From Bacteroides sp. Marseille-P3684 (lineage in GTDB: Bacteria > Bacteroidota > Bacteroidia > Bacteroidales > Bacteroidaceae), in NCBI RefSeq assembly GCF_900291465.1, contig NZ_LT985808.1:3438670-3502669 (forward strand): a DNA stretch of 64,000 bases, in the 5' to 3' direction. Both the position numbers and the translations under genes were made by a program. Shown in pieces: positions 52,698-60,312 of the stretch (position 1 is its first letter; each line of letters starts with the position of its first letter). The notes beneath the pieces are model-generated. The model saw only the letters and a list, made by a program, of their open reading frames with translations, did not search any database and was not told the origin of the DNA.

Positions 52698-54923
52698 ATG
52701 AACAACGCCAATCAGATCCAGACACACTATCAGAGCATCGCTGCCCTGCTGGCAAACCACCGGCTGAAGCAGGCGCTCGACGAACTGGGGTCGTTCGTAA
52801 AGGAGGTACCCGAATGGGACCTGCACAGCCAGTTTGACGAGCTACAGACTGCCTACCGCTACATGCTCCAGTACTTCCGCCGCAACGTGAGCGACCCGCA
52901 ACGTGAGCGTCTTCATGCCGACCTGCTCAGAAAGACCTATGCCTTGAACGAACGCCTGCTCATGGTGCAGATGGAGCTGATTTCGTCGGAACTGTTCTAT
53001 GCCACCCTCCGCGAGCAGAAACAGGATGCACGCAGCCTGGCAGACTATCGTCTTGTCTTCGAGACGTTCGCCGAGGACATGGCGATGACGCGCCTGCTCC
53101 ATCAGGGTGAACAGCTGACGGCAGAGCTGGACAAGCTGCGCACCAGCCACGAGTCGGCACAGAACAGCCTGTTCAACAAAGTGTGGACCTCGCCGGCATG
53201 GGGTGCCGGCATGCTGGAGGAGGCGCGCACCTTCCTCGCATCGGTACTGGTGCCTTCCAACGACCTGGCACTCTTCGTGAGTGCGGTGACGATGGGACTG
53301 CTGCAGGTGTTCGATGCCCGCAAGCTGCACTGCCTCTTTGATGCCTGCGAACACACCGATATACAGGTGGCACAGCGTGCGCTGACAGGCATCGTCCTGG
53401 CATGTCTCGCCTATGAGAAAAGACTGACGGCTGAACCGGAACTGCTGGCACGCCTGCAACTGTTGCAGGAGAAGCCGGACTTCACCCGACGGCTGCTGGA
53501 GATGCAGATTCAGCTGCTGCGCATCCGCGAGACCAAGAAGGCAGACCGCAAGATGCGCGATGAAATCATCCCCGAGGTCCTCAAGAACAGCCGCAACATC
53601 AACCGCTCGAAAATCAACTTCATCGAGCTGGACGAAGAGACGCTCCTCGATGACAAGAACCCGGAATGGAAGAAGTGGGAGGAGGAAAATGCAGGACTGA
53701 CCAGCAAGATGCAGGAGCTGGGCAACATGCAGATGGAGGGCATCGATGTCTACATGAGCACGTTCTCCCAGCTGAAGAGCTTCCCGTTCTTCCGCAACGT
53801 CTGCAACTGGTTCTATCCCTTCGACCCGCAGCACAGCGTGGTCGTCCGTGTCTTCCCCGAAGAGGAACAGCAGAAGAACTTCATGGTGCGCGGCATCCTC
53901 GCCTCGCCTTTCTTCTGCAACTCCGACAAATACTCCTTCTGCCTCACGGTGAACAACATCCCCGCCAAGCAACGGGAGATGTTCGCCTCCGGCTTTCCCG
54001 GACAGAACGAGCTGCCCCAGGAGGCGGAAGCCTGGAAACAGGAGAATGCCTCAGCCGAAGTCATCAACCGACAATACCTGCAAGACCTCTACCGCTTCTT
54101 CAAGGTGCATCCCCGACGCCATGAGTTCACCGACATCTTCGAGACGTTGTCCTTCAACTTCCGCGACAACAGACTCCTGCGTCCGCTCCTCTCCGATGCC
54201 GACGCACGTCGCAAGGTGGCTGAATACCTGTTTCACAAGGAATACTACGACGAGTCCCTGCGCCTGTTTGACGAGCTTGTCGCGGACGGAGCCGTGGATG
54301 CGGAACTATTTCAGAAGGTGGGATTCTGTCACCAGAAGACCAAAGACTATCCGAAGGCAATCGAGGCATACCTGCAAGCCGATGTGCTGAAGCCGGATGT
54401 GCTGTGGACCATCCGTCACCTGGCGCAGTGCTTCCGCCTGTCGAAGGAACCGGAAGCTGCCCACCCCTACTACCTGAAGGCGCTGGAAATGCAACCGGAC
54501 AACCTCGCCCTGCTGCTCCAGACGGGGGAATGCGAAGTGGAGATGGAACGTTACGAGGATGCTTTTGCCCGCTTCTTCAAGGTGGAATACCTCGACGGAA
54601 GTTCCCTGCGTGCCCGTCGCTGCATCGCCTGGTGTTCGTTCATCACCGGCAAGTATGACCAGGCAGAGAAATACTACAACCAGTTGCTCCAAGCCGACAA
54701 ACCCGATGTGCAGGACTACCTGAATGCCGGCCACACCGCCTGGGTGCAGGGCAACACGGAACGTGCCGTATCTCTGTACCTGAAGGGCTGCCGTGCGAAG
54801 GGTGACACGGAGTCGTTCATCGACCTCCTCTTCAAGGACCGGGAGGAACTGGAACGTCAGCATGTCTCTCCCGACGACCTGACCCTCATGGCGGATGTGC
54901 TGCGCTATGGGGAGGGGGAGTAA
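52698..54923 (+). CDS. Large TPR-repeat protein of unknown function
   Basis: 741 residues, cytosolic by appearance (no signal peptide). The first ~470 residues are helical and charged with no family I recognise. The C-terminal ~270 residues are tetratricopeptide repeats: DESLRLFDELVADGAVDAELFQKVGFCH, DYPKAIEAYLQADVLKPDVLWTIRHLAQCF, EAAHPYYLKALEMQPDNLALLLQTGECEVEMERYEDAFARFFK and DQAEKYYNQLLQADKP. Probably a scaffold. It starts 15 bases after the porin stop. Confidence 0.8.
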   Translation: MNNANQIQTHYQSIAALLANHRLKQALDELGSFVKEVPEWDLHSQFDELQTAYRYMLQYFRRNVSDPQRERLHADLLRKTYALNERLLMVQMELISSELFYATLREQKQDARSLADYRLVFETFAEDMAMTRLLHQGEQLTAELDKLRTSHESAQNSLFNKVWTSPAWGAGMLEEARTFLASVLVPSNDLALFVSAVTMGLLQVFDARKLHCLFDACEHTDIQVAQRALTGIVLACLAYEKRLTAEPELLARLQLLQEKPDFTRRLLEMQIQLLRIRETKKADRKMRDEIIPEVLKNSRNINRSKINFIELDEETLLDDKNPEWKKWEEENAGLTSKMQELGNMQMEGIDVYMSTFSQLKSFPFFRNVCNWFYPFDPQHSVVVRVFPEEEQQKNFMVRGILASPFFCNSDKYSFCLTVNNIPAKQREMFASGFPGQNELPQEAEAWKQENASAEVINRQYLQDLYRFFKVHPRRHEFTDIFETLSFNFRDNRLLRPLLSDADARRKVAEYLFHKEYYDESLRLFDELVADGAVDAELFQKVGFCHQKTKDYPKAIEAYLQADVLKPDVLWTIRHLAQCFRLSKEPEAAHPYYLKALEMQPDNLALLLQTGECEVEMERYEDAFARFFKVEYLDGSSLRARRCIAWCSFITGKYDQAEKYYNQLLQADKPDVQDYLNAGHTAWVQGNTERAVSLYLKGCRAKGDTESFIDLLFKDREELERQHVSPDDLTLMADVLRYGEGE

Positions 54924-55079
54924 AGATATATAGAAGGGCTTCGGTGCATGAAAGGAACAGGGGAAGAGCAAAAGAGTCGTGTTACAAAACCTTAAAGTTC
55001 TTCCCTTCTCATAGTAGTTTTTCGACAAAGGACAGTCTTCGGGTAAAAGACTTGCATATTCTAACAAAAACTTACCATT

Positions 55080-55550
55080 ATGAGAACAAGATTTTTGCTC
55101 CTTTTTGCCAGTATGCTCCTGCTCCTTTCATGCGAAAAGAAGGATTATTCACCCCACATCTCTCCGAACTGGTTTACCCTGTCCGATAAGAATGCGGAAG
55201 TACATGTCGAAGTAGATCCGGATTGCGAAATGTGGGGATTCAACATGGACGAATCTCCCATGTATCCTATCACGGAAGAAATGAAGGAAAAGTCCATGAG
55301 CATCCAACCCATTGATGAACACCACCAAGCAACCATCTACTGCAAAGAAAATCAGTTAGACAAGATAGACTTTGGTGTGATGACAATCGAGAAAGAGGGA
55401 AAAGGCAAGTACAAAATCCTATTCACTCCTAAAGACGGTTTGTCCATTCCACAATTTATTACCTGCGGTTTCATGTCAGCCGAAGGAAGAGCCAATTTAG
55501 TTATTCTCTTCAAACGACAAATCCGAGACACCGACTATGATGACTTCTAA
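55080..55550 (+). CDS. Small lipoprotein of unknown function
   Basis: 156 residues. Signal MRTRFLLLFASMLLLLSC with lipidation Cys18. The mature part (NAEVHVEVDPDCEMWGFNMD, GKGKYKILFTPKDGLSIPQFITCGFMS) looks like a small beta-sandwich. AT-richer than its neighbours and separated from the TPR gene by a 156-bp gap with no clear promoter. No family recognised. Confidence 0.68.
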   Translation: MRTRFLLLFASMLLLLSCEKKDYSPHISPNWFTLSDKNAEVHVEVDPDCEMWGFNMDESPMYPITEEMKEKSMSIQPIDEHHQATIYCKENQLDKIDFGVMTIEKEGKGKYKILFTPKDGLSIPQFITCGFMSAEGRANLVILFKRQIRDTDYDDF

Positions 55551-55602
55551 CCGCTGAAAGCAATCCTTCGACTTTCGCAAACTGAAGTCACAGTAAATAA
55601 GA

Positions 55603-55649
55603 AGCCCGAATCGCATCAGACCACTCTGAGCCTAATGACGATTCGGGCT
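55603..55649. terminator. Bidirectional terminator between convergent genes
   Basis: Perfect 11-base arms AGCCCGAATCG / CGATTCGGGCT with a 25-base loop, between the + lipoprotein and the - DUF5703 gene. Confidence 0.75.
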
Positions 55650-55663
55650 AAATCGTACTTATC

Positions 55664-57949
55664 TCACTCCGCAGGCATCACCACATCCGCCTTACGCTCA
55701 CGAGGCAGGACCTCCAGCCGTTTCACCTGCCCGTCTTCATAGAGCACCTCCACCGTCGTGTTGCCCGGTGCATGGAGCTTGAAGTGGACATCCCGGTCGC
55801 GAGGCCATGCCGGAAGGATGTATATCCTGTCACCTTCCGTCTGCAGAAGCATCTCCTGCAGGCCAATCATGCCGCTGCCGCCCCAGTTGTGGTCGGGAGT
55901 CCAGTCGTAGCCGGGACCCCAGAAGGCAGGGAAACGGTGCGGACCGTCAGCCAGCTTCTCATCCGTCCACTTCACCGCCTCATCCGTCAGACCCAGGCAG
56001 GCAGCCCAGATGTTGTCCTGCTTCCAGCCCTTCGACGTGCGGAACTTCAGCGCGTCGGCATCGTGGAGATAGGTGTTGCGCGCCACTTCCAACCCTTCCG
56101 CGTCCGCCGAAGCGACGGTGTGGATGCGCCACGGGAAGACGGGATAGAGCTGGGGAGTCTCCACATTGTTGATGCGCTCCCAGGTCTTTGCCGGTGCAAT
56201 CATCTCCCGTCCGTCGACCACCCGACGGGGAATCTCCGGGATGCGGACGAGCAGGCTGCGCCATGCCGAGGTGGCTGTATCGCCCTGCGCTTCCTTCACC
56301 TCGATGAGGGTGCGCGTGACCGTCTGCAGGGCGGCAACGGTCGAGGCGGCATTGTTCGCCATCTTGTAAGTCTCACAGCCGGAACCGGGGAAGAGCACCA
56401 GCTTGCCGTCAGCATCCAGGGCATTCCGACCGCGACGGGAAGCCAGATAGCGGTAGTGCTCGTCAAAGAACGTCAGTGCACTCTCCACCAGGGGAAGATA
56501 GCGGCTGATGTCAGCCTGACGGTAACGGTATGTCTCCAGAATCATCTGGCAGAACTCCAGCACGGTGTCCCACTCATACTCCAGCCAGGCATTGTACTCC
56601 AGTCCGGGGTCAAACCAGGAGGGACGTTTCGTGCCGTACTCCGCCGGGTTGGGCAGTCCGAAGTTCTCTATCTGCTCGCAGAAGCAGCCCCCGGCATGCC
56701 CCCAGTAGACCAGGCTCCGCAGCTCGGCATTGCCCAGCATGCGCAGGTAGGTGTCAAACTGCGACGGCATCAGGTCGAAGTCCCCGCTCTTGAGCATTCC
56801 CCAATAGACCAGGCGCTGGTTCTGCGCCGTCATCGTGCCTCCTCCCCACTTGCGGTAGTCGGGTGTAAAGGCTTGCGTGGAGTCCACCCCGCAAGGGTCG
56901 AACGTGAAGAGTCCGCCGTTGAACTTCGTCGGGTAGGCTCCGTAGGCGTTGCAACCCAGCATGTAGCGGAAGAGCGTGTAATTGCGCGCCAGCGTTCCTG
57001 CCTTGGTGCCGGCTGGCGCGTCGATGAAGCTGCGCTGCCAGAAGGCGTTCCACCAGGCACGTGTCTCCCGGCGGTCGCTCTCGGTACGGACGGAAGCCAC
57101 GGTCTGCCGCAAGCCGTCCCTCCATGCCTCCAGGTCGGGGGTCTGCCGGGTGTGCAGGGCTATCAGCACCTCGTGCCGACGGGCTGCCTGCCGCGCACGG
57201 AACTGCCAGGCACGGAAGTCCGTACCGGCATACGTCGCGTCCGCTGTCCCGACGAAGGTGAGGTTCGTGCCCCACAGCTTTCCGCCACTCACCAGGTTTC
57301 CGATGGGGTTCATCAGACGGGACTTGACGCCCTCCAGCCCTTGCTGTGCGACGACCTCGTCAAAGACCGTCCGCCCGGGGTTGCGGTGGTAGAAGAGCAC
57401 GCCGTCGTCCGCGGGCTCCATCACGTCGTGCGTCGTCACCGCCTTCTTGGGAATCGCCCACTTGTAGGAGCACTGCTGCCCCTCTCCCTTGCGCAGCGGA
57501 CGGTCGGCATACCGCCAGTTCTCGTACGCCAGCGTATAGGTGAAGGGCCGTTTGCCCGACAGCTCCAGGTGCACCACCGGACGGTGCACATCCGCCCACA
57601 GCTGCACGGTGACGCCGCGGAGCAGAACCTCCACATAGCCGTCGTTCAGCTTCAGCGTCTGCCGGAAGTCACCGTCCAGCAGCGAGGGGTCGTCCAGCCG
57701 GACACGCACACGCCCCTGCTTCAAGAGCGTATTGTGCTCATCAAAGGTACCGCTGCGGCTCAGGTAGAACAGCAGTTCGCCGTTTTCCACCCATACGTTC
57801 ATGCCGATGTCGCCACCGCCGCAAGGCATCGACTCCGAAGAGTTCCGGCTCGGCGTGGTCCACGTGTAGTCGTCCGGTTGTGCCCACAGGCCGAGGGACA
57901 CCAGGACGGTCGCTAAGAATGTTGTGAATCGAAGCATCTGTCTCGTCAT
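55664..57949 (-). CDS. DUF5703-type secreted glycoside-hydrolase-like protein (six-hairpin fold)
   Basis: 761 residues from the ATG at 57949; ATG at 57937 is also possible. Signal peptide ..TTFLATVLVSLGLWAQ. The N-terminal beta-sandwich YTWTTPSRNSSESMPCGGGDIGMNVWVENGELLFYLSRSGTFDE matches DUF5703. The central (alpha/alpha)6-like part (GCNAYGAYPTKFNGGLFTFD, EYEWDTVLEFCQMILETYRY, LFPGSGCETYK, WTPDHNWGGSGMIGLQEMLLQ) resembles GH95/GH65-like enzymes. Likely acts on a capped or rhamnose-bearing glycan with the neighbouring rhamnosidase and esterase; activity not shown. Confidence 0.75.
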   Translation of the reverse strand: MTRQMLRFTTFLATVLVSLGLWAQPDDYTWTTPSRNSSESMPCGGGDIGMNVWVENGELLFYLSRSGTFDEHNTLLKQGRVRVRLDDPSLLDGDFRQTLKLNDGYVEVLLRGVTVQLWADVHRPVVHLELSGKRPFTYTLAYENWRYADRPLRKGEGQQCSYKWAIPKKAVTTHDVMEPADDGVLFYHRNPGRTVFDEVVAQQGLEGVKSRLMNPIGNLVSGGKLWGTNLTFVGTADATYAGTDFRAWQFRARQAARRHEVLIALHTRQTPDLEAWRDGLRQTVASVRTESDRRETRAWWNAFWQRSFIDAPAGTKAGTLARNYTLFRYMLGCNAYGAYPTKFNGGLFTFDPCGVDSTQAFTPDYRKWGGGTMTAQNQRLVYWGMLKSGDFDLMPSQFDTYLRMLGNAELRSLVYWGHAGGCFCEQIENFGLPNPAEYGTKRPSWFDPGLEYNAWLEYEWDTVLEFCQMILETYRYRQADISRYLPLVESALTFFDEHYRYLASRRGRNALDADGKLVLFPGSGCETYKMANNAASTVAALQTVTRTLIEVKEAQGDTATSAWRSLLVRIPEIPRRVVDGREMIAPAKTWERINNVETPQLYPVFPWRIHTVASADAEGLEVARNTYLHDADALKFRTSKGWKQDNIWAACLGLTDEAVKWTDEKLADGPHRFPAFWGPGYDWTPDHNWGGSGMIGLQEMLLQTEGDRIYILPAWPRDRDVHFKLHAPGNTTVEVLYEDGQVKRLEVLPRERKADVVMPAE

Positions 57950-58293
57950 TTTCAAGGTCCGACAGTACGGAGACACCGCTGACGAAGTTCCTTCCCCGCC
58001 AGCCGACGTCCGTACAGACCGGACTTAGGTTATCTGTTAATCAATACTTTCCAGGCACACACTTCTTCATACAAGCTCCCCAAGAAGCATACATGAATCC
58101 GGCAAGCCGAGTCCCAAAAGGAGTTCCACAGCTTGGGACTTGAAGTTCCACGGCTTGGGACTCGAAGTTCCACGGCTTGGGAATCGGAGTTCCACGGCCT
58201 GGGACTCGCGGTTCCACGGCGTGGGACTCACGGTTCCACGGCGTGGGACTGACAGTACCATGAAGCAGGTGCCCCAAGGTGTTGCTGAAGGGG
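57950..58293. other. 344-bp intergenic gap holding palindrome array 4
   Basis: Between the DUF6078 gene stop and the DUF5703 gene start, both minus strand. Apart from the array at 58123-58250 I see no gene and no consensus promoter. Confidence 0.6.
58123..58250. repeat. 22-bp-period palindrome array 4 (GTTCCACGGCnTGGGACT)
   Basis: Six copies of an 18-base unit start at 58123, 58145, 58167, 58189, 58211 and 58233, all exactly 22 bp apart, joined by variable 4-base linkers (TGAA, CGAA, CGGA, CGCG, CACG). Arms GTtCCAc / gTGGgAC pair as RNA on the plus strand with one G-U; on the minus strand that pair becomes A-C. The centre drifts step by step from cAGCTT to cGGCGT along the array. Confidence 0.93.
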
Positions 58294-58743
58294 TCAGTAT
58301 TCTTCCGTGAAGTCGTAGATGTCCCGATACGCGTCGAAATGCAAATCGCCCGTGTAGCCGTAACGGTGGAAGAGGTTGATGATCCACTTCTGCTGTTCGG
58401 GGGTGAGCATCCGCTCGCCGTGATGGAAGCGGTAGTAGGTTGTCTTTCCACCCAGGTAAGCCCGGATGCGGTTGCGCAACGTGGAGCTGTCTTTCTGCTT
58501 CACCTCGGCGAAGAGGGCGGTAAACCCACAGGCAGCATGGATGATGCGTGCCTCCTTGTACATCTTGCAGGTGTTGCCCTGCCGTGCCGTCGGGTAAACT
58601 GCCTGACCGTAAACCCGGTTGCCCGGAAGGCAGCTTCCGGCAAGGAAACGGATGCAGGTGTCCGACTTCGGACAATCGCCCTGAAAACAGAGGGAAAACA
58701 TGGGTGGAATCTGGTCAAAGGTCAAAGAAATTCTTGTATCCAT
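58294..58743 (-). CDS. DUF6078-like protein
   Basis: 149 residues, no signal peptide. Cys-rich N-terminal half (FSLCFQGDCPKSDTCIRFLAGSCLPGN, GNTCKMYKEARIIHAACG) and a C-terminal helical half (RNRIRAYLGGKTTYYRFHHGERMLTPEQQKWIINLFHRYGYTGDLHFD). The pattern matches what I recall of DUF6078 proteins of Bacteroidales. The C-terminal part resembles a small DNA- or metal-related domain but nothing is firm. It sits between carbohydrate genes in the same direction and may be cotranscribed with them. Confidence 0.65.
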   Translation of the reverse strand: MDTRISLTFDQIPPMFSLCFQGDCPKSDTCIRFLAGSCLPGNRVYGQAVYPTARQGNTCKMYKEARIIHAACGFTALFAEVKQKDSSTLRNRIRAYLGGKTTYYRFHHGERMLTPEQQKWIINLFHRYGYTGDLHFDAYRDIYDFTEEY

Positions 58744-58800
58744 AAAGCGTCAGGTTTTGGTTAGTAAGAGTGGAAGAAGGCGGACGAATGTCCGCCTCCC

Positions 58801-60261
58801 TTATTTGATGTCTTTTGTTTCGGGCCAGTTGTCGGAACGGAACGAAGAGACGGGGATTTCCTCGCCGAAGAGGTCTCCGTCGACCCAGTTCGTGAAACCG
58901 TAGCGCACGGCAACGGGATGAGCCACTTCGCTGCTCTTCACATAGACGTGCTTCTGCACAATCCATGCCTCGGCAGGATGGAAGACGCGGTCCTCGCCTG
59001 CAACTTGGAAGTTCTTCGAGGTGAACACGCCCTTGCCGGCGGGCCACATCTTGTTGCGGTCGAACGTGATGATGACGGTGTCGCCCTTCACCTCCATCTC
59101 CTTATAGACGGGAGGGTCGCAGACGAGCCCCTTCATGCCGTAGGTCTTGCAGAGCGCCTGCAGTGCCAGCCGTTCGCCTGCCTTGTTCTTCTGACGCGGA
59201 TGGATGCATGTCTCCAGTCCGGCATCGAGCAGCACCGCCATGCCGCTGTTGGGAATCAGCTCGGCAGCTTTCGCCTGCTGTTCGCGCAGGAAAGCGGAAT
59301 TGGGCACTTCCTCGCCCTCCTTGAAGAGGAGGCTGTAGTCATAGGGAGCAATCTGACAGAAGTAGAAGGGGAAGTCGCCCTGCCCCCACTCCGTGCGCCA
59401 GCCGCGCACCATGGTGCTGAGCTGGTCGGCATAGCTCCATGCCCGGTCGTAGTTGTCCTCGCCCTGGTACCAGATGACGCCCCGCATCGTGTAGCCGATG
59501 AGCGGATGCAGCATGCCGTTGTAGAGCACGGTGGCTGTACGGTTCTTCGAGGGGATTTTGCCGCCGGGAGCCGGCACGGGGTACTTGTAGTTCTTCATCC
59601 ATTCGGGTTTCAGCCAGGCGGGGTTCATCCATGCCTCGCAGGCAGAGCCGCCCCACGCCGTCACAATCAGTCCGACGGGGACACCGTCGAGCACGCGGTT
59701 GAGCATCCGCCCGAAGTAGTATGCCGTGGCGCTGAACTCCCGCACGCTCTCGGCGCACGCTTCGCTCCAGTGCCCCTTCACCGTGTCTTGCGGTGTCGTC
59801 TGTGAGTTCAGACCGACGGTAAAGAGACGGATGTGGGGGTTCCGGCTGTATGCCGCGTCCATGTTGGCACCCTCCACGGGCTGCATCTTGAAGCCCTTCA
59901 TGGGCATCTCCATGTTGCTCTGTCCGGAGCATACCCAGACTTCGCCAATCAGTACATTCTTCAGGGTCAGGGGCTGTCCGTCGCTGATGGTGAGGTCATA
60001 GGGTCCTCCGGCAACGGGCGTCTCCACGGCAAGCTTCCACTTGCCGTCCGCTGCGGCAGTCGTCGTATAGGTCTTCCCGTCCCATCCGGTCTTCACGGTG
60101 ACGGTCTTCGAGGGGCTTGCCCAGCCCCAGAGGTTGGCTTGGGTCTGCTGTTGCAGCACCATGTTGTCGGCAAAGAATGCCGGCAGTCTGATTTCAGCCC
60201 GCAGGCTGACGGCTGCCGACAGCATCAGAGCCAGGGCAGCCAGTGTCTTCAATCCTTTCAT
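58801..60261 (-). CDS. Sialate O-acetylesterase-type SGNH/SASA carbohydrate esterase
   Basis: 486 residues from the ATG at 60261 (MKGLKTLAALALMLSAAVSLRAE, signal peptide). Opens with IRLPAFFADNMVLQQQTQANLWGWA. The SASA/SGNH motifs follow: nucleophile Ser in VWVCSGQSNMEMPM, VGLIVTAWGGSACEAWM (Gly block), RGVIWYQGEDNYDRA and the C-terminal IHPRQKNKAGERLA (Asp/His replaced by the family's H-P pattern). Removes acetyl groups from glycans, here probably a rhamnose-containing pectin-like polymer given the adjacent GH106. Confidence 0.9.
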   Translation of the reverse strand: MKGLKTLAALALMLSAAVSLRAEIRLPAFFADNMVLQQQTQANLWGWASPSKTVTVKTGWDGKTYTTTAAADGKWKLAVETPVAGGPYDLTISDGQPLTLKNVLIGEVWVCSGQSNMEMPMKGFKMQPVEGANMDAAYSRNPHIRLFTVGLNSQTTPQDTVKGHWSEACAESVREFSATAYYFGRMLNRVLDGVPVGLIVTAWGGSACEAWMNPAWLKPEWMKNYKYPVPAPGGKIPSKNRTATVLYNGMLHPLIGYTMRGVIWYQGEDNYDRAWSYADQLSTMVRGWRTEWGQGDFPFYFCQIAPYDYSLLFKEGEEVPNSAFLREQQAKAAELIPNSGMAVLLDAGLETCIHPRQKNKAGERLALQALCKTYGMKGLVCDPPVYKEMEVKGDTVIITFDRNKMWPAGKGVFTSKNFQVAGEDRVFHPAEAWIVQKHVYVKSSEVAHPVAVRYGFTNWVDGDLFGEEIPVSSFRSDNWPETKDIK

Positions 60262-60312
60262 GATAGATTTCTTTATTATGGCGGACGGGGGAAAAGCCCC
60301 GTCCATTCTCTT

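Noticed and set aside
55772-57916. 714-codon plus-strand frame opposite the DUF5703 gene, and a similar one at 61054-62925 opposite GH106
   Set aside because: Antisense shadows caused by codon bias of real minus-strand enzymes.
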